In this document: one piece after another, positions 1 through 9,376 of the stretch
Layout: each line of letters starts with the position of its first letter
How positions within the stretch are numbered: the stretch's first letter is position 1
Assembly: GCF_000757905.1 (NCBI RefSeq)
Contig: NZ_JRLH01000010.1
Length of the DNA: 64,000 bases
Direction: 5' to 3' (one strand)
Source: Arsenophonus nilaparvatae
Lineage (GTDB): Bacteria; Pseudomonadota; Gammaproteobacteria; Enterobacterales; Enterobacteriaceae
Position numbers and translations under genes: made by a program
Notes under the pieces: model-generated
The model's input: the letters and a program-made list of their open reading frames with translations, nothing else
What the model was told of the DNA's origin: nothing
The model's database searches: none

Positions 1-1879
1 TGTTATTAACGCCCTCATCCCACTCTACTTGCATAAATTTCTCAGGCTCTTTTTGATAGCCTCGAATATTACGGCAAGACTCATGGTGTATGACTAAACC
101 TTTACCAGGGCTAATATGAGCAACAATCGGATCACCGGGGATAGGGCGACAACATTTAGCAAAGGTAATTAATACCCCTTCTGCTCCTTTGATTGGTAGT
201 TTACTACGGCTATCACTATTATCTGTGATAACGTTATTTATACTAGCATTACCTAACAAATTATGCGCAACAACGACACTCATGGTATTGCCAAGGCCAA
301 CTTCAGCGAGCAAATCATCAATTGAATGAAGTTTCATTCTTACTAATTCTTTATTGATATTCTCTTGCGGAATATCGCCCAATTTGTTGCCATTGCCTAA
401 AGCGTGGTTTAGTAAACGGCGGCCTAAACTAATTGAATCTTCTCGTTTAAGGTTTTTAAGTAATTGGCGTATTTTTGCTCTGGCTTTGGAACTAACAACG
501 AAATTTAACCAAGCTGCGTTTGGCCTTGCGCCAGGTGCGGTAATAATTTCTATGGTCTGCCCGGTATTTAACGATTGAGACAAAGGATAGGGTTGGCGAT
601 CTACGCGGGCTCCAACACAAGCATGACCTATATCGGTATGAACAGCATAGGCGAAATCAACCGGGGTTGCGCCAGTAGGCAATTCGACAATTCTACCTTC
701 GGGGGTAAAAACATAGATTTCGTCAGGAAAAAGATCTGATTTTACACTTTCGATGAATTCAAAAGAATTACCTGCACTTTGTTGAAGTTCTAATAGGCTT
801 TGCATCCAGCGTTGTGCTCTAATTTGAGCGGTTGTGCTAGATTCTCCTTGTTCTTTATATGCCCAGTGAGCAGCGACACCCATTTCTGCCATTTGATCCA
901 TATCTTCGGTACGAATTTGTACTTCAATAGGTACGCCATGTGGGCCAATCATTGATGTATGTAAAGATTGATAGCCATTTGCTTTTGGGATCGCAATATA
1001 ATCTTTCACTCGCCCTGGCCGAGGATTATATAAACTATGTACCTGCCCAAGAACGCGATAACATGTATCAACGTCTTTAACAATAATCCGAAAGGCATAA
1101 ATATCCATAATTGAGTGGAAGCGTTGCTCTTTCAGGTGCATTTTGCGATATATTGAATAGAGATGTTTTTCTCGACCACATACTCGGCAAGGGATCTTGG
1201 CTTCCAATAATCGACCTTCAATTTCTGCCAAGATTTTTTGTATCATCTCTTTTCGGTTACCACGAGCGGCTTTTACAACCTCTTTAATAACTCGATAGCG
1301 ATTGGGATATAGAGCTTCAAAGCCTAGTTCTTCCAATTCAGTTTTGAGATGATGAATACCAAGACGATGTGCCAGCGGGCTATAAATTTCTAATGTTTCT
1401 CTCGCGATCCGGCGGCGCTTATCAGCACGAAGGGAACCTAAAGTACGCATATTGTGCGTTCGATCGGCGAGTTTGATTAAAATGACACGGATATCTTGCA
1501 CCATGGCCATAATCATTTTGCGAAAATTTTCTGCTTGAGCTTCTTTTTTGTCACGAAAATTGAGTTTGTCGAGTTTTGATACCCCTTCAACCAGGCCAGC
1601 AACGGTTTTACCAAAAAGCTGTTTTATATCCTGAAAAGTTGTCGGGGTATCCTCGATAATGTCGTGTAATAATGCGGCCATTAATGTTTCATGATCTAAA
1701 CGCATTTCCGCTAAAATGCATGCCACCGCGACTGGATGGGTAATATAAGGTTCACCACTTGAACGGGTTTGGCCTTCATGTGCATCCCGGGCGACAAGAT
1801 AAGCTTGTTTCAGTAACGATATATGCTCTTTTGGCAGATAGTCCTGAACGATTTGATTGAGGCTTTCAAACAGGTACAA
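1..1879 (-). CDS. spoT: SpoT, bifunctional (p)ppGpp synthetase/hydrolase, C-terminus beyond window
   Basis: Makes and mainly degrades the alarmone (p)ppGpp in the cytoplasm. Translation from a TTG start at 1879 reads MYLFESLNQIVQDYLPKEH, as in E. coli SpoT, whose start is also TTG. Visible in order are the HD hydrolase domain (LLHDIIEDT, about residues 70-78), the synthetase domain, the TGS domain (DEIYVFTPEGRIVELPTGA) and the Cys-rich segment CCRPIPGD. About 626 of roughly 700 residues are present; the terminal ACT region lies left of base 1. It follows rpoZ by 19 bp on the same strand, so gmk-rpoZ-spoT is probably one operon, as in E. coli. No internal damage was seen. Confidence 0.96.
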   Translation of the reverse strand, partial: MYLFESLNQIVQDYLPKEHISLLKQAYLVARDAHEGQTRSSGEPYITHPVAVACILAEMRLDHETLMAALLHDIIEDTPTTFQDIKQLFGKTVAGLVEGVSKLDKLNFRDKKEAQAENFRKMIMAMVQDIRVILIKLADRTHNMRTLGSLRADKRRRIARETLEIYSPLAHRLGIHHLKTELEELGFEALYPNRYRVIKEVVKAARGNRKEMIQKILAEIEGRLLEAKIPCRVCGREKHLYSIYRKMHLKEQRFHSIMDIYAFRIIVKDVDTCYRVLGQVHSLYNPRPGRVKDYIAIPKANGYQSLHTSMIGPHGVPIEVQIRTEDMDQMAEMGVAAHWAYKEQGESSTTAQIRAQRWMQSLLELQQSAGNSFEFIESVKSDLFPDEIYVFTPEGRIVELPTGATPVDFAYAVHTDIGHACVGARVDRQPYPLSQSLNTGQTIEIITAPGARPNAAWLNFVVSSKARAKIRQLLKNLKREDSISLGRRLLNHALGNGNKLGDIPQENINKELVRMKLHSIDDLLAEVGLGNTMSVVVAHNLLGNASINNVITDNSDSRSKLPIKGAEGVLITFAKCCRPIPGDPIVAHISPGKGLVIHHESCRNIRGYQKEPEKFMQVEWDEGVNN

Positions 1880-1898
1880 GGCAGGCCTACCTTTTCAG

Positions 1899-2174
1899 TT
1901 AACGACGACCTTCAGCAATAGCGGACACTGCTTGCATTTCTGCCGCCTCTTGCTCCTGCTGTTCTTGACGTTCGCGGACATCAAGAATTTGAGCATTAAT
2001 CAACCCTGATTCTATTTCGCGCAGTGAAATAACAGTGACCTTATCGTTTTCTTCTTTAACTAAAGGATTTTTACCATTAATTTGTAATTGACGCGCACGC
2101 CGTGCCGCCACTAAAACCAAGTCGAAACGATTACCAATTTTTTCTACTGCATCTTGAACTGTTACACGTGCCAT
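1899..2174 (-). CDS. rpoZ: RNA polymerase omega subunit
   Basis: A 91-residue protein beginning MARVTVQDAVEKIGNRFDLV, the standard omega N-terminus, with the conserved VAARRARQLQ and ENDKVTVISLREIE stretches. Omega helps fold and assemble the beta' subunit of RNA polymerase and takes part in ppGpp binding. Length matches the family. It lies 51 bp after gmk and 19 bp before spoT on the same strand, the usual enterobacterial order, so co-transcription is likely. Confidence 0.97.
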   Translation of the reverse strand: MARVTVQDAVEKIGNRFDLVLVAARRARQLQINGKNPLVKEENDKVTVISLREIESGLINAQILDVRERQEQQEQEAAEMQAVSAIAEGRR

Positions 2175-2225
2175 AATATGACTCCAAAGATAAAGAAATG
2201 ACCGGATATAATACTGAACCTTTAC

Positions 2226-2849
2226 TCAGTCTGCCAATAATTTATTAATTAAAGTATTATGTCGCTGAATCTGACGTTCTAAACGTAGACGCTCAGATCG
2301 AATAATAGATTGTAAATCTCCCAATGCAGTATTGAAATCATCATTAACAATAATGTAATCATATTCGTTATAATGTTTTATTTCAGCGACCGCTTGTGTC
2401 ATCCGCTGGTTAATCGTTTCTTCGCTATCTTGCCCGCGACCACGTAACCGGCGTAGTAACTCATTTTTAGAAGGCGGTAAGATAAAAATAGTGCGAGTGG
2501 AAGGCATTTTTTGGCGAATTTGCTGTGCGCCTTGCCAATCAATATCTAAAAATACATCGACACCGCTATTAATAATTTCTTCAATAACTGCCCGGGAAGT
2601 TCCATAATAATTGCCGAAAACGCAGGCATATTCAAGAAAATCATTATGCTCAATCATTTGCTGAAATTTGCTTTCAGTAATGAAATAGTAATGTTCACCG
2701 TTTTTTTCACCAGGGCGTATCGCTCTAGTGGTATGCGAAATAGAAACTTGTGTGTCATATAAAGGCTGAGTTTTTAATAAAGCCTGAATAAGACTCGATT
2801 TACCTGCACCACTTGGGGCAGACACGATATATAACGTTCCTTGGATCAT
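2226..2849 (-). CDS. gmk: Guanylate kinase
   Basis: Phosphorylates GMP to GDP with ATP in purine nucleotide metabolism. The 207-residue product starts MIQGTLYIVSAPSGAGKSSL; the P-loop SAPSGAGKSS is at about residues 10-19 and the GMP-binding segment SHTTRAIRPGEKNGEHYYF follows at about 39-57. Length equals the E. coli enzyme. It is the first gene of the leftward gmk-rpoZ-spoT set. Its 291-bp upstream spacer is shared with the divergent ligB and should hold both promoters. Confidence 0.97.
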   Translation of the reverse strand: MIQGTLYIVSAPSGAGKSSLIQALLKTQPLYDTQVSISHTTRAIRPGEKNGEHYYFITESKFQQMIEHNDFLEYACVFGNYYGTSRAVIEEIINSGVDVFLDIDWQGAQQIRQKMPSTRTIFILPPSKNELLRRLRGRGQDSEETINQRMTQAVAEIKHYNEYDYIIVNDDFNTALGDLQSIIRSERLRLERQIQRHNTLINKLLAD

Positions 2850-3140
2850 GATGATTTCTTGATTAATAGGCTAATTAATTAATAAAAATTTTTTAAAAAG
2901 TACAAAAGCTCTTTAATAGTATACACATGCAATCAGTAACATACAGCTTTAGTAACATTTTTAATGAAAGATCTGAATTATTTTTGAAAATAATTACCAT
3001 TTTTGCGAAGTGCTTTGAGAAAAAATGATTAATAAATATCTTCATAATTATTTTCTATTTACGACTTCCCAATAATGGGAATTGTATATTGAAAGTATTT
3101 TTCGTGAATGAAATAAATAGATGATTAAAATTATGCATGG

Positions 3141-4871
3141 ATGCTGTTTATTATGAGATCTTTTATTTTAATTTCAGTCTACTATCGTCAGAGCTTTTTT
3201 TTATTATTGATTTTGCTAAATATAAACTCATCAATAGCGGAAAGCATGCAATGCCCTGATTGGCCTGAATTAGTTTTGCATAGGGAAATTAAAGCAGTTA
3301 ATTCAAAATTAAAAAGATGGAATAAAGCATATTATATTAATGGCCAAAGTTTGGTTAATGATGAAACTTACGATCAAATTTATGCGTTATGGAAACATTG
3401 GTCAAATTGCCTTCATCAGCCGATAGATAAAACTCATTCGCTTTCTTTACCCGTTAAAGGAAGAAAAGTTCATCCAGTTGCTCATACTGGCTTAAAAAAG
3501 ATAACCGTTGATGAAGTCGCTAGATGGATAGCGGGTCGTCATGAAATTTGGTTACAACCTAAAGTCGATGGTGTGGCTGTTACATTGGTTTATCGAAAGG
3601 GTAAATTGGCTGCATTAATTAGTCGAGGTAATGGTGTAGAAGGGATTGATTGGTCTAAAAAAGCTGATTTTCTGCCAGCAATTCCCAAAAAGATCCCAAA
3701 TCATGCCTCTCAATTAATATTACAAGGTGAACTGTTTTGGTATCAGTCTGGTCACCAACAAGCCATTATGGGTGGCGCTAATGCTCGTAATAAAGTTGCC
3801 GGCTGGTTAATGCGAAAGAATTTATTGGTTCAACAAGAGAAACAAATTGGAATATTTGTTTGGAGTTGGCCTAATGGGCCATCGAACATGCAAACACAAT
3901 TTGAACAATTAGAAAGTTGGGGTTTTCCGTTAACGAAACGCTATTCTCATTTGGTCAGTAGTGTTGATCAAATTACACAATGGCAACGCTATTATTACAA
4001 TCAACCAATGCCTTTTGCAACAGATGGTATTGTATTAAAACAACTCCCCTATACTTTAGGCCAATATTGGCAAGTGGGCATAAATAACTGGTCTGTTGCC
4101 TGGAAATATCCGACACCACATAAGGTTGCTCAAGTTAAAACCGTTAAATTTAATATAGGCAGAACCGGAAAAATCAATCCTGTCATTGTTGTTTTACCCG
4201 TGGAAATTGATGGAAAACAGATCCGGCATATTAGTATGGGATCATTAAACCGTTGGCAAGGGATGAAAATTTTGCCTGGAGACACGATACAAATATCATT
4301 ATCTGGTCATGGGATCCCGAAATTTGACAAAATTGTTTGGCGAATTAAACAGCAGAAAATGCTGTCCGTACCAGAGCAAAAAAATTATCACCCATTAAGC
4401 TGCTTCTATTACTCAATGAGATGCGAAAGTCAATTTGTTGCTCGCTTAGTTTGGTTGGCAAAACAGCTTAAGATGCAAGGGATCAATGAAAAAGGCTGGT
4501 TAGCATTAATAAGAGCTGGAAAAATAACCAATTTAATAGATTGGGCTACTTTAACCCTGGAACAAATCAATGAAGTGGCAATGTTTAACGCCATTAAAGG
4601 AAAATCTATTTATCAACAATTTTTATCAGCTCAAAAACAGCCTTTTTCTAATTGGTTAAAAGGGCTTGGAGTTCCTTTACCAGAAAAGCTTTTTAGCAAA
4701 ATAACCTGTTGGGATGATTTATCATCTAAAGAGATAAATAGTGATATTTTATCTCGTAAACAACAGAAAAAGTTAGCGCAGTTTATTGAGCATAAAGATG
4801 TTAAACAGCTGGTAAAAATTTTGCGCCAAATTAATATAAATGGATTTACCAATGATAATCAGTTTAAGTAA
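3141..4871 (+). CDS. ligB: NAD-dependent DNA ligase LigB
   Basis: Second, non-essential NAD+-dependent DNA ligase of enterobacteria. The 576-residue product has a hydrophobic N-terminal segment (about residues 16-34) like the signal-like start of E. coli LigB. It then has the adenylation motif QPKVDGVAVTL with nucleotide-accepting Lys141, followed by an OB-fold part (FNIGRTGKINPVIVV) and helix-hairpin-helix segments. It is shorter than LigA (about 670 residues) and no BRCT domain is seen, as in the LigB family. An alternative start at Met5 (3153) is possible. It is divergent from gmk and convergent with yicG, as in E. coli. Confidence 0.93.
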   Translation: MLFIMRSFILISVYYRQSFFLLLILLNINSSIAESMQCPDWPELVLHREIKAVNSKLKRWNKAYYINGQSLVNDETYDQIYALWKHWSNCLHQPIDKTHSLSLPVKGRKVHPVAHTGLKKITVDEVARWIAGRHEIWLQPKVDGVAVTLVYRKGKLAALISRGNGVEGIDWSKKADFLPAIPKKIPNHASQLILQGELFWYQSGHQQAIMGGANARNKVAGWLMRKNLLVQQEKQIGIFVWSWPNGPSNMQTQFEQLESWGFPLTKRYSHLVSSVDQITQWQRYYYNQPMPFATDGIVLKQLPYTLGQYWQVGINNWSVAWKYPTPHKVAQVKTVKFNIGRTGKINPVIVVLPVEIDGKQIRHISMGSLNRWQGMKILPGDTIQISLSGHGIPKFDKIVWRIKQQKMLSVPEQKNYHPLSCFYYSMRCESQFVARLVWLAKQLKMQGINEKGWLALIRAGKITNLIDWATLTLEQINEVAMFNAIKGKSIYQQFLSAQKQPFSNWLKGLGVPLPEKLFSKITCWDDLSSKEINSDILSRKQQKKLAQFIEHKDVKQLVKILRQININGFTNDNQFK

Positions 4872-4904
4872 AAAGTTACTGATTTAATTAGATATATGGA
4901 GATC

Positions 4905-5522
4905 TTAATCATTATGTTCATAATTGAATACTGGTAATCCTAATCGATAACGAATGGCAAGTAGACGTGCGGTTAAACCAGCGATTAAGGTGATGATAAT
5001 AACTATATCTTTAGGTAGTGGAGTATGTAGTATTAATCCGATATAAAGCCATGCCGCAGCAAAGGAGATGCCAGCGTATATCTCTTTTTGAAAAACCAGC
5101 GGAATTGTATTACATAACATATCGCGCAGTACGCCACCGAAAACACCCGTGACGACGGCTGCAATAGCGGCAATAATATAACTATAATTCATATCGAGCG
5201 CTATTTGAGCGCCAATAATGGAAAAGACAATAAGACCAATCGCATCCAAAATTAAAAATAAACGTCGTAAATGTTTCATCATTGGCGCCAGCCAGATAGT
5301 AATAACTGCCGCACAAGCAACAATGACAATATATTCAGGATGTTTAACCCAACCAAGAGGATAGTGTCCTAATAAAATATCGCGTACAGAACCGCCGCCA
5401 ATTGCGGTTGCTGATGCAATAATAATAACACCGAAAACATCCATCTTACGACGGCCTGCGGCTAAAGCACCTGTCATAGCTTCAGCTGTAATACCAATGA
5501 TATAAAGTATGCTAAGTAACAT
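4905..5522 (-). CDS. yicG: YicG-like TRIC/UPF0126 inner-membrane protein
   Basis: A 205-residue, very hydrophobic protein with about seven predicted membrane segments and two glycine-rich repeats (AIGGGSVRDILLGHYPLGW at about 40-58 and VFGGVLRDMLCNTIPLVF at about 127-144). This duplicated pattern defines the bacterial TRIC/UPF0126 family of trimeric cation-channel-like proteins. Length matches E. coli YicG, and the gene sits beside ligB as in E. coli. The physiological substrate in enterobacteria is not established; monovalent cation conductance is inferred from the family. It converges with ligB with a 33-bp gap. Confidence 0.9.
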   Translation of the reverse strand: MLLSILYIIGITAEAMTGALAAGRRKMDVFGVIIIASATAIGGGSVRDILLGHYPLGWVKHPEYIVIVACAAVITIWLAPMMKHLRRLFLILDAIGLIVFSIIGAQIALDMNYSYIIAAIAAVVTGVFGGVLRDMLCNTIPLVFQKEIYAGISFAAAWLYIGLILHTPLPKDIVIIITLIAGLTARLLAIRYRLGLPVFNYEHND

Positions 5523-5656
5523 AATGATTTTTAGATACGATAACCCTTAAGGTTTAAAGTTGTATTATAAAAATAAAGTATTGACTAATATTTTTGTCAT
5601 GCTCACAGAATTATATTATTTTTTATCGTTCACCATAAAAGAGTGCGGATAATAAA

Positions 5657-6958
5657 ATGTTTTATCAAGAACAGCAGGTTACTTTGGATAAACGTAATCA
5701 TCAATTGACTAATATAAACGTATGGACATCAGATAGCCAGTGGCTAGTTTTTGATGTACGGCCAAATAGTGCCTCTTTTACTGGGTTAACGATAGAAAAA
5801 GTTAATATTAAAACGCGACAACAAAAACAGATCTATGGCGCGAAAAATGGCGCGTATGTTGGTGTTGTTACGGTAAGTAGTGAAAATCCACCCAGATATG
5901 CTTTTATTCATGGCCCGGAAAATCCCGATAAAAATTGGCATTACGATTTTCATCATCGTCGAGGTGTAATTGTTAACGATATGGCCCCTAATATTGCAGA
6001 AAATATTGAGGCCATGTGTATTACGCCGCCTTTTTTAGCAGGTGCATTGAGAGGAGGCACGCATGTCCATGTCTTTAGTTCAGATAATAGCAGGCTGAGT
6101 TTTACCTATAATGATCACGTGATGCATGAGTGTGATCCGGCGCTTGATTTGCGCAATATTGCGATTGCCATCCCTTATCATGTTATTAATGTAGGCATTG
6201 AGGGTCATAAAAAACATCACCGTGAATATAATGGCCATTATTATTGTGTTGTGATCAGTGAAACAACGCCTGTACCAACACCAGGTAGTAATGAAATTAG
6301 CCGTGCTTATGAAGAGGGTTGGATCGGTCGAAATGGGTATGAGAGAGCGAATGGTGAAAAGCAACGTTGGGCGATTGCATTTATAGGTGATACCTGCTCT
6401 CTAGATGGCAAAATAGTGGCCGAAATTTTTATTGTCGATTTGCCCGAAGCTGCTGAAAAGTATGCCATTGCAGGAGTTAATCCAATACAGGGTACAGAAA
6501 CCGCTATGCCTGCACCACCAAAAGGGATTAAACAACGCCGCTTAACCTATACCCATGAACACAATTACCCGGGGGTGGTTAATCAACCGCGCCATTGGCT
6601 GCGATCTTCGCCTGATGGCAGTAAAATTGGTTTTTTAATGAAAGATGATAAGGGGATTGTTCAGTTTTGGTTAGTTTCTCCGGTTAGTGGGGTAATGCAA
6701 CAAATTAGCAAGTCTGCATGGCATATTCAGTCAGCGTTTAGCTGGGATAGCGAAGGTCGGTATGTGGCGTTTATTTGTGATAATAGCGTGATGTTATGTG
6801 AAATTCCTTGCGGCAAACTGATTCGTTTGACTGATCGCAGTGATTTGCCGCCATTAGGTGATGCAGTGGTTATTTCCCCGGATGACAGCTATGTTGCTTA
6901 TCTGCGTAATATTGCTGGCTATCAGCAAATTTTTATTGTGGCTACTGGGATTGTTTGA
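5657..6958 (+). CDS. yidR: YidR-like DUF3748 protein
   Basis: A 433-residue soluble-looking protein without a clear signal peptide. It resembles E. coli YidR (DUF3748). Beta-propeller-like repeats resembling TolB/WD-like blades are visible: SPDGSKIGFLMKDDKGIVQFW (about 316-336), SWDSEGRYVAFICD (about 362-375) and SPDDSYVAYLRN (about 404-415). The biochemical role is unknown. yidQ follows at 8.2 kb, as in the E. coli yidQ-yidR neighbourhood, although a beta-barrel gene now lies between them. Start chosen at the ATG giving MFYQEQQVTLDKRNHQ. Confidence 0.85.
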   Translation: MFYQEQQVTLDKRNHQLTNINVWTSDSQWLVFDVRPNSASFTGLTIEKVNIKTRQQKQIYGAKNGAYVGVVTVSSENPPRYAFIHGPENPDKNWHYDFHHRRGVIVNDMAPNIAENIEAMCITPPFLAGALRGGTHVHVFSSDNSRLSFTYNDHVMHECDPALDLRNIAIAIPYHVINVGIEGHKKHHREYNGHYYCVVISETTPVPTPGSNEISRAYEEGWIGRNGYERANGEKQRWAIAFIGDTCSLDGKIVAEIFIVDLPEAAEKYAIAGVNPIQGTETAMPAPPKGIKQRRLTYTHEHNYPGVVNQPRHWLRSSPDGSKIGFLMKDDKGIVQFWLVSPVSGVMQQISKSAWHIQSAFSWDSEGRYVAFICDNSVMLCEIPCGKLIRLTDRSDLPPLGDAVVISPDDSYVAYLRNIAGYQQIFIVATGIV

Positions 6959-7200
6959 TTTATATAGATGCAATTTTAAGTTTCAATTGAATAATATTTT
7001 ACTGCTGAATGACCGATTCGTTTTATAGCAAAATAGTGCATTGGATTGGGGGTATCCCGCTTTTAATTTTTAATCTGCTGGCTGATATACTGAGGTTTCT
7101 GCCAATAAACACAGATGCTGATCAAAGCAGGTAATTTTTTTATTTGTTATAAAGATTATAGTCTTATGCTATACCCCAATACCATCCAACGTTATTGATA

Positions 7201-7975
7201 TCAGAAGTGATAAGTTGCGCTTAACATAATATCATGGGTTTTGACCTTGGTTTTTGAGTTATATTCTGTGTCAAGATAGTTGTTATATACTTCAGCTTGG
7301 CCGGCATCCAGATATTTGTAACTAAGATCAAATGAAAAATCTTTATTAACCATGTATTTGATCCCTGCTCCCACGCTCCAGGCAAAGTTGTTAGTGGCAT
7401 GGGAGCGTGTCCATAAGGTAGTTGTTTGAGACCCTATACTTAAGAGTGGGGAGGTTTTTTGGCTTATATAAGCATAACCTAGTCCGGCAGAAATATAAGG
7501 TATGAAATCAGATGAATTTTTAAAATCATAATAAGCATTAAGCATTAAGCATTAAGCATTAAGCATTAAGCATTAAGCATTAAGCATTAAGCATTAATGT
7601 GTTTAATTTTATTTGGTTTTTAACTGTGCTTTTTAAAGAACCAATAGTAGGAACTTCATGAAATTTTGTATAGCTATAATCAGTATTTGCTCGACTAGTA
7701 AAGTCTAGTTCGGTTCTAATTGGAATATTGAAATTATCAAAAAAATCATATCCCAAAGAGAGACCAATTCCAAACACCGCAGTTCTGTGGTTATCCCCTT
7801 TTAGTTTTTCATTAAGATTGGTTGATGGGTTAGAAACTGGGAAAAATTGCCCAGACATTTGCATAATCGATGCGCCCATTTTACCAGTGATATACAAACC
7901 AGATTTGCTTTCATTTGCTAATAACGTTGAAGGGATTAAACAGGTGGTTAATAAAATTAATAGTGTTTTTTTCAT
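7201..7975 (-). pseudogene. Opacity-like outer-membrane beta-barrel gene, split by expanded 7-bp repeat
   Basis: Two leftward reading frames, 7975-7580 and 7545-7201, are the halves of one outer-membrane barrel. The first has a signal peptide (MKKTLLILLTTCLIPSTLLA) and glycine/aromatic strands; it ends NTLMLNA-stop inside a tandem repeat. The second resumes MLNAYYDFKNSSDF, continues through strands such as ISAGLGYAYIS and ends SATYHF, with the terminal aromatic residue typical of BAM substrates. Joining the halves with only two repeat units gives an uninterrupted protein of about 241 residues, the size of an 8-strand Opa/Ail-type barrel. With nine units the frame is closed by TAA. It could be a phase-variable OFF state or a dead gene; the intact flanking frames favour recent inactivation or switching. 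The adhesin-like role is inference. Confidence 0.75.
7532..7597. repeat. 7-bp tandem repeat, nine AAGCATT units plus flanks
   Basis: Nine perfect AAGCATT units run from 7533 to 7595, extended by one matching base on the left and two on the right. On the coding (minus) strand the unit reads AATGCTT. Seven is not a multiple of three, and any array of three or more units places TAA in frame. The surrounding coding sequence implies an ancestral copy number of two. Confidence 0.97.
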
Positions 7976-8229
7976 ATTTTATTTCTCTAAAATTAATAAA
8001 ATTTTATTTATATAGTGGGTATGATTTATATATTAGATGAATCATTTGAAATAAGCAGAAAAATTGACAGTAAAATAATGATTTTTTTAATATAATTAAT
8101 TTAATAAACTAAATTTGAGTTATGATTGTTAAATACAATAATCGATATCATGTATTTATAAATAATATCAAAGGATTACCATAATTAATTGAATAAAAAA
8201 TAGACAGAAAATGATGTTATTCAGGTGAT

Positions 8230-8577
8230 TTATTTGCTGGTGGTTTGATAAGTGATATCTGTAGCTTGATAGTTTTCCCAATCTTGAACGCGTTCTTTTG
8301 GCGACGGTTGCGGTGCAATATTATCTGCCTGGAAATAATCATAGGGTAGTAAAACCGTGTCAAGCAGCGCAGAAAAAGGTAAGTCAATCATGGCAAGGGG
8401 TTTTATCACCCAGCCGGTATCGCTATCTTTTAGTATTCGGGTATCAGCTTTGGTGCCTGAATAGTAACCTTGATGGGGGCCGACATGGGTCATAATACTT
8501 GAACAGCCACATAACAATATCAGGCAGCCAACCATATTCAAACTAATGCTACAAATAACGAGGATTAATCGTTTCAT
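8230..8577 (-). CDS. yidQ: YidQ/YceK-family lipoprotein
   Basis: A 115-residue protein with a lipoprotein signal ending LLLCGCSS; lipid-attachment Cys25 follows a long hydrophobic stretch. The mature part shows the YceK/YidQ pattern GYYSGTKAD, IKPLAMIDLPFSALLDTVLLPYD, matching E. coli YidQ in length and layout. It is presumed anchored to an envelope membrane; function unknown. The residues after the lipobox (SS) would favour outer-membrane sorting. The gene is unlinked to ibpA here. Confidence 0.88.
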   Translation of the reverse strand: MKRLILVICSISLNMVGCLILLCGCSSIMTHVGPHQGYYSGTKADTRILKDSDTGWVIKPLAMIDLPFSALLDTVLLPYDYFQADNIAPQPSPKERVQDWENYQATDITYQTTSK

Positions 8578-9185
8578 TAAAGGTATAAGCCTAGCTTCTC
8601 CAAGCGAGTATGAATTTTAATGATAAACATTAATGTTAAAAATACCAGTTTATTAATAGAAATAAAATTTTTTAACAATTATTTTCTGTCGTATGTCCTA
8701 AATATGGCACAATTAATGGAAAATTGGTCACATAAAATTCTTATTTACTGTTGGAATGGGCAATTTGTTTAAATAGAATTATTGATTAACGATTTCTTTA
8801 TTTCTGCGGAGTTAGTTCAACCTCTTTTTAAATAGCATAAAATAGGCCAGCAAAGAATAATCATCGGTAGTTGTAATTTCATTAACGGGTAAACAAGTGG
8901 GTAATAATAAATGTTGAGCGCATTTTAATTTTTCTGCATAAATTATTCCGCAAATAGTCTTTTTATCTATTTTTTAAAGCATTTTTCCAGGTTTGAACAT
9001 GAGATAGCACCCGTATTAAGTCAATAGTCAACTTTAATACCTTTTATTCTGTCAATTGTTATAGCTGGATTATTCGTAAAGTGATTAGGTTTTATAGTTT
9101 TCATTAAATTAACCAGCAATAGTTTGGTATATTGGTGAAAATATCGCTTTATTGCTTAATTAAAAGAATACTTAATATGTTGTAA

Positions 9186-9324
9186 TAATTGCGGTGTTAA
9201 AGAGCTCGGGATGTAGATCATTTCATTAGCAATATGTTTGAATATGATCCCGTTAACTTTACAATTCAAAGTCCTCGTTATTATTTTATCACCTCTTATC
9301 TTGTATATGATAAGAGGTTTTTTT
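9186..9324 (+). ncRNA. Candidate small RNA ending in an orphan terminator
   Basis: Proposed only from signals. A plausible promoter (TTGCTT at 9152-9157, TAATAT at 9173-9178, 15-bp spacing) precedes a stretch without coding potential that ends in a strong intrinsic terminator at 9291-9324. No rightward CDS lies between 6958 and the terminator. I could not match the sequence to an sRNA I know. The terminator could instead serve avtA, but the minus strand lacks a good U-tract. The 5' end is a guess. Confidence 0.3.
9291..9324 (+). terminator. Strong intrinsic terminator, rightward
   Basis: A perfect 10-bp stem ACCTCTTATC/GATAAGAGGT with an 8-nt loop is followed by six T on the plus strand. On the minus strand the hairpin is followed by GATAAAATAA, a poor U-tract, so rightward use is favoured. 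Confidence 0.85.
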
Positions 9325-9376
9325 ATGTATAGAATTTTATTGCTTAATATATTTAATAAAGTTTATTGAATTTATG

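Larger units (their letters stand above)
8578..9376. other. 799-bp spacer, no CDS; contains possible sRNA
   Basis: No reading frame with a plausible start and ribosome site was found on either strand. The clear signal is a rightward intrinsic terminator at 9291-9324 that no rightward gene accounts for (see the ncRNA entry). The rest is AT-rich and featureless to my reading. Confidence 0.6.

Noticed and set aside
7533..7595. The repeat unit AAGCATT equals one half-site of the tpsA dyad
   Set aside because: A 7-mer match in AT-rich DNA is easily fortuitous, and the array is inside a coding frame; I treat it as coincidence.
7532..7597. CRISPR-like array
   Set aside because: Units are contiguous 7-mers without spacers and no cas gene is in the window.
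7728..8015. Rightward 95-codon frame opposite the barrel gene
   Set aside because: It is antisense to signal-peptide coding sequence and shows no coding character of its own.
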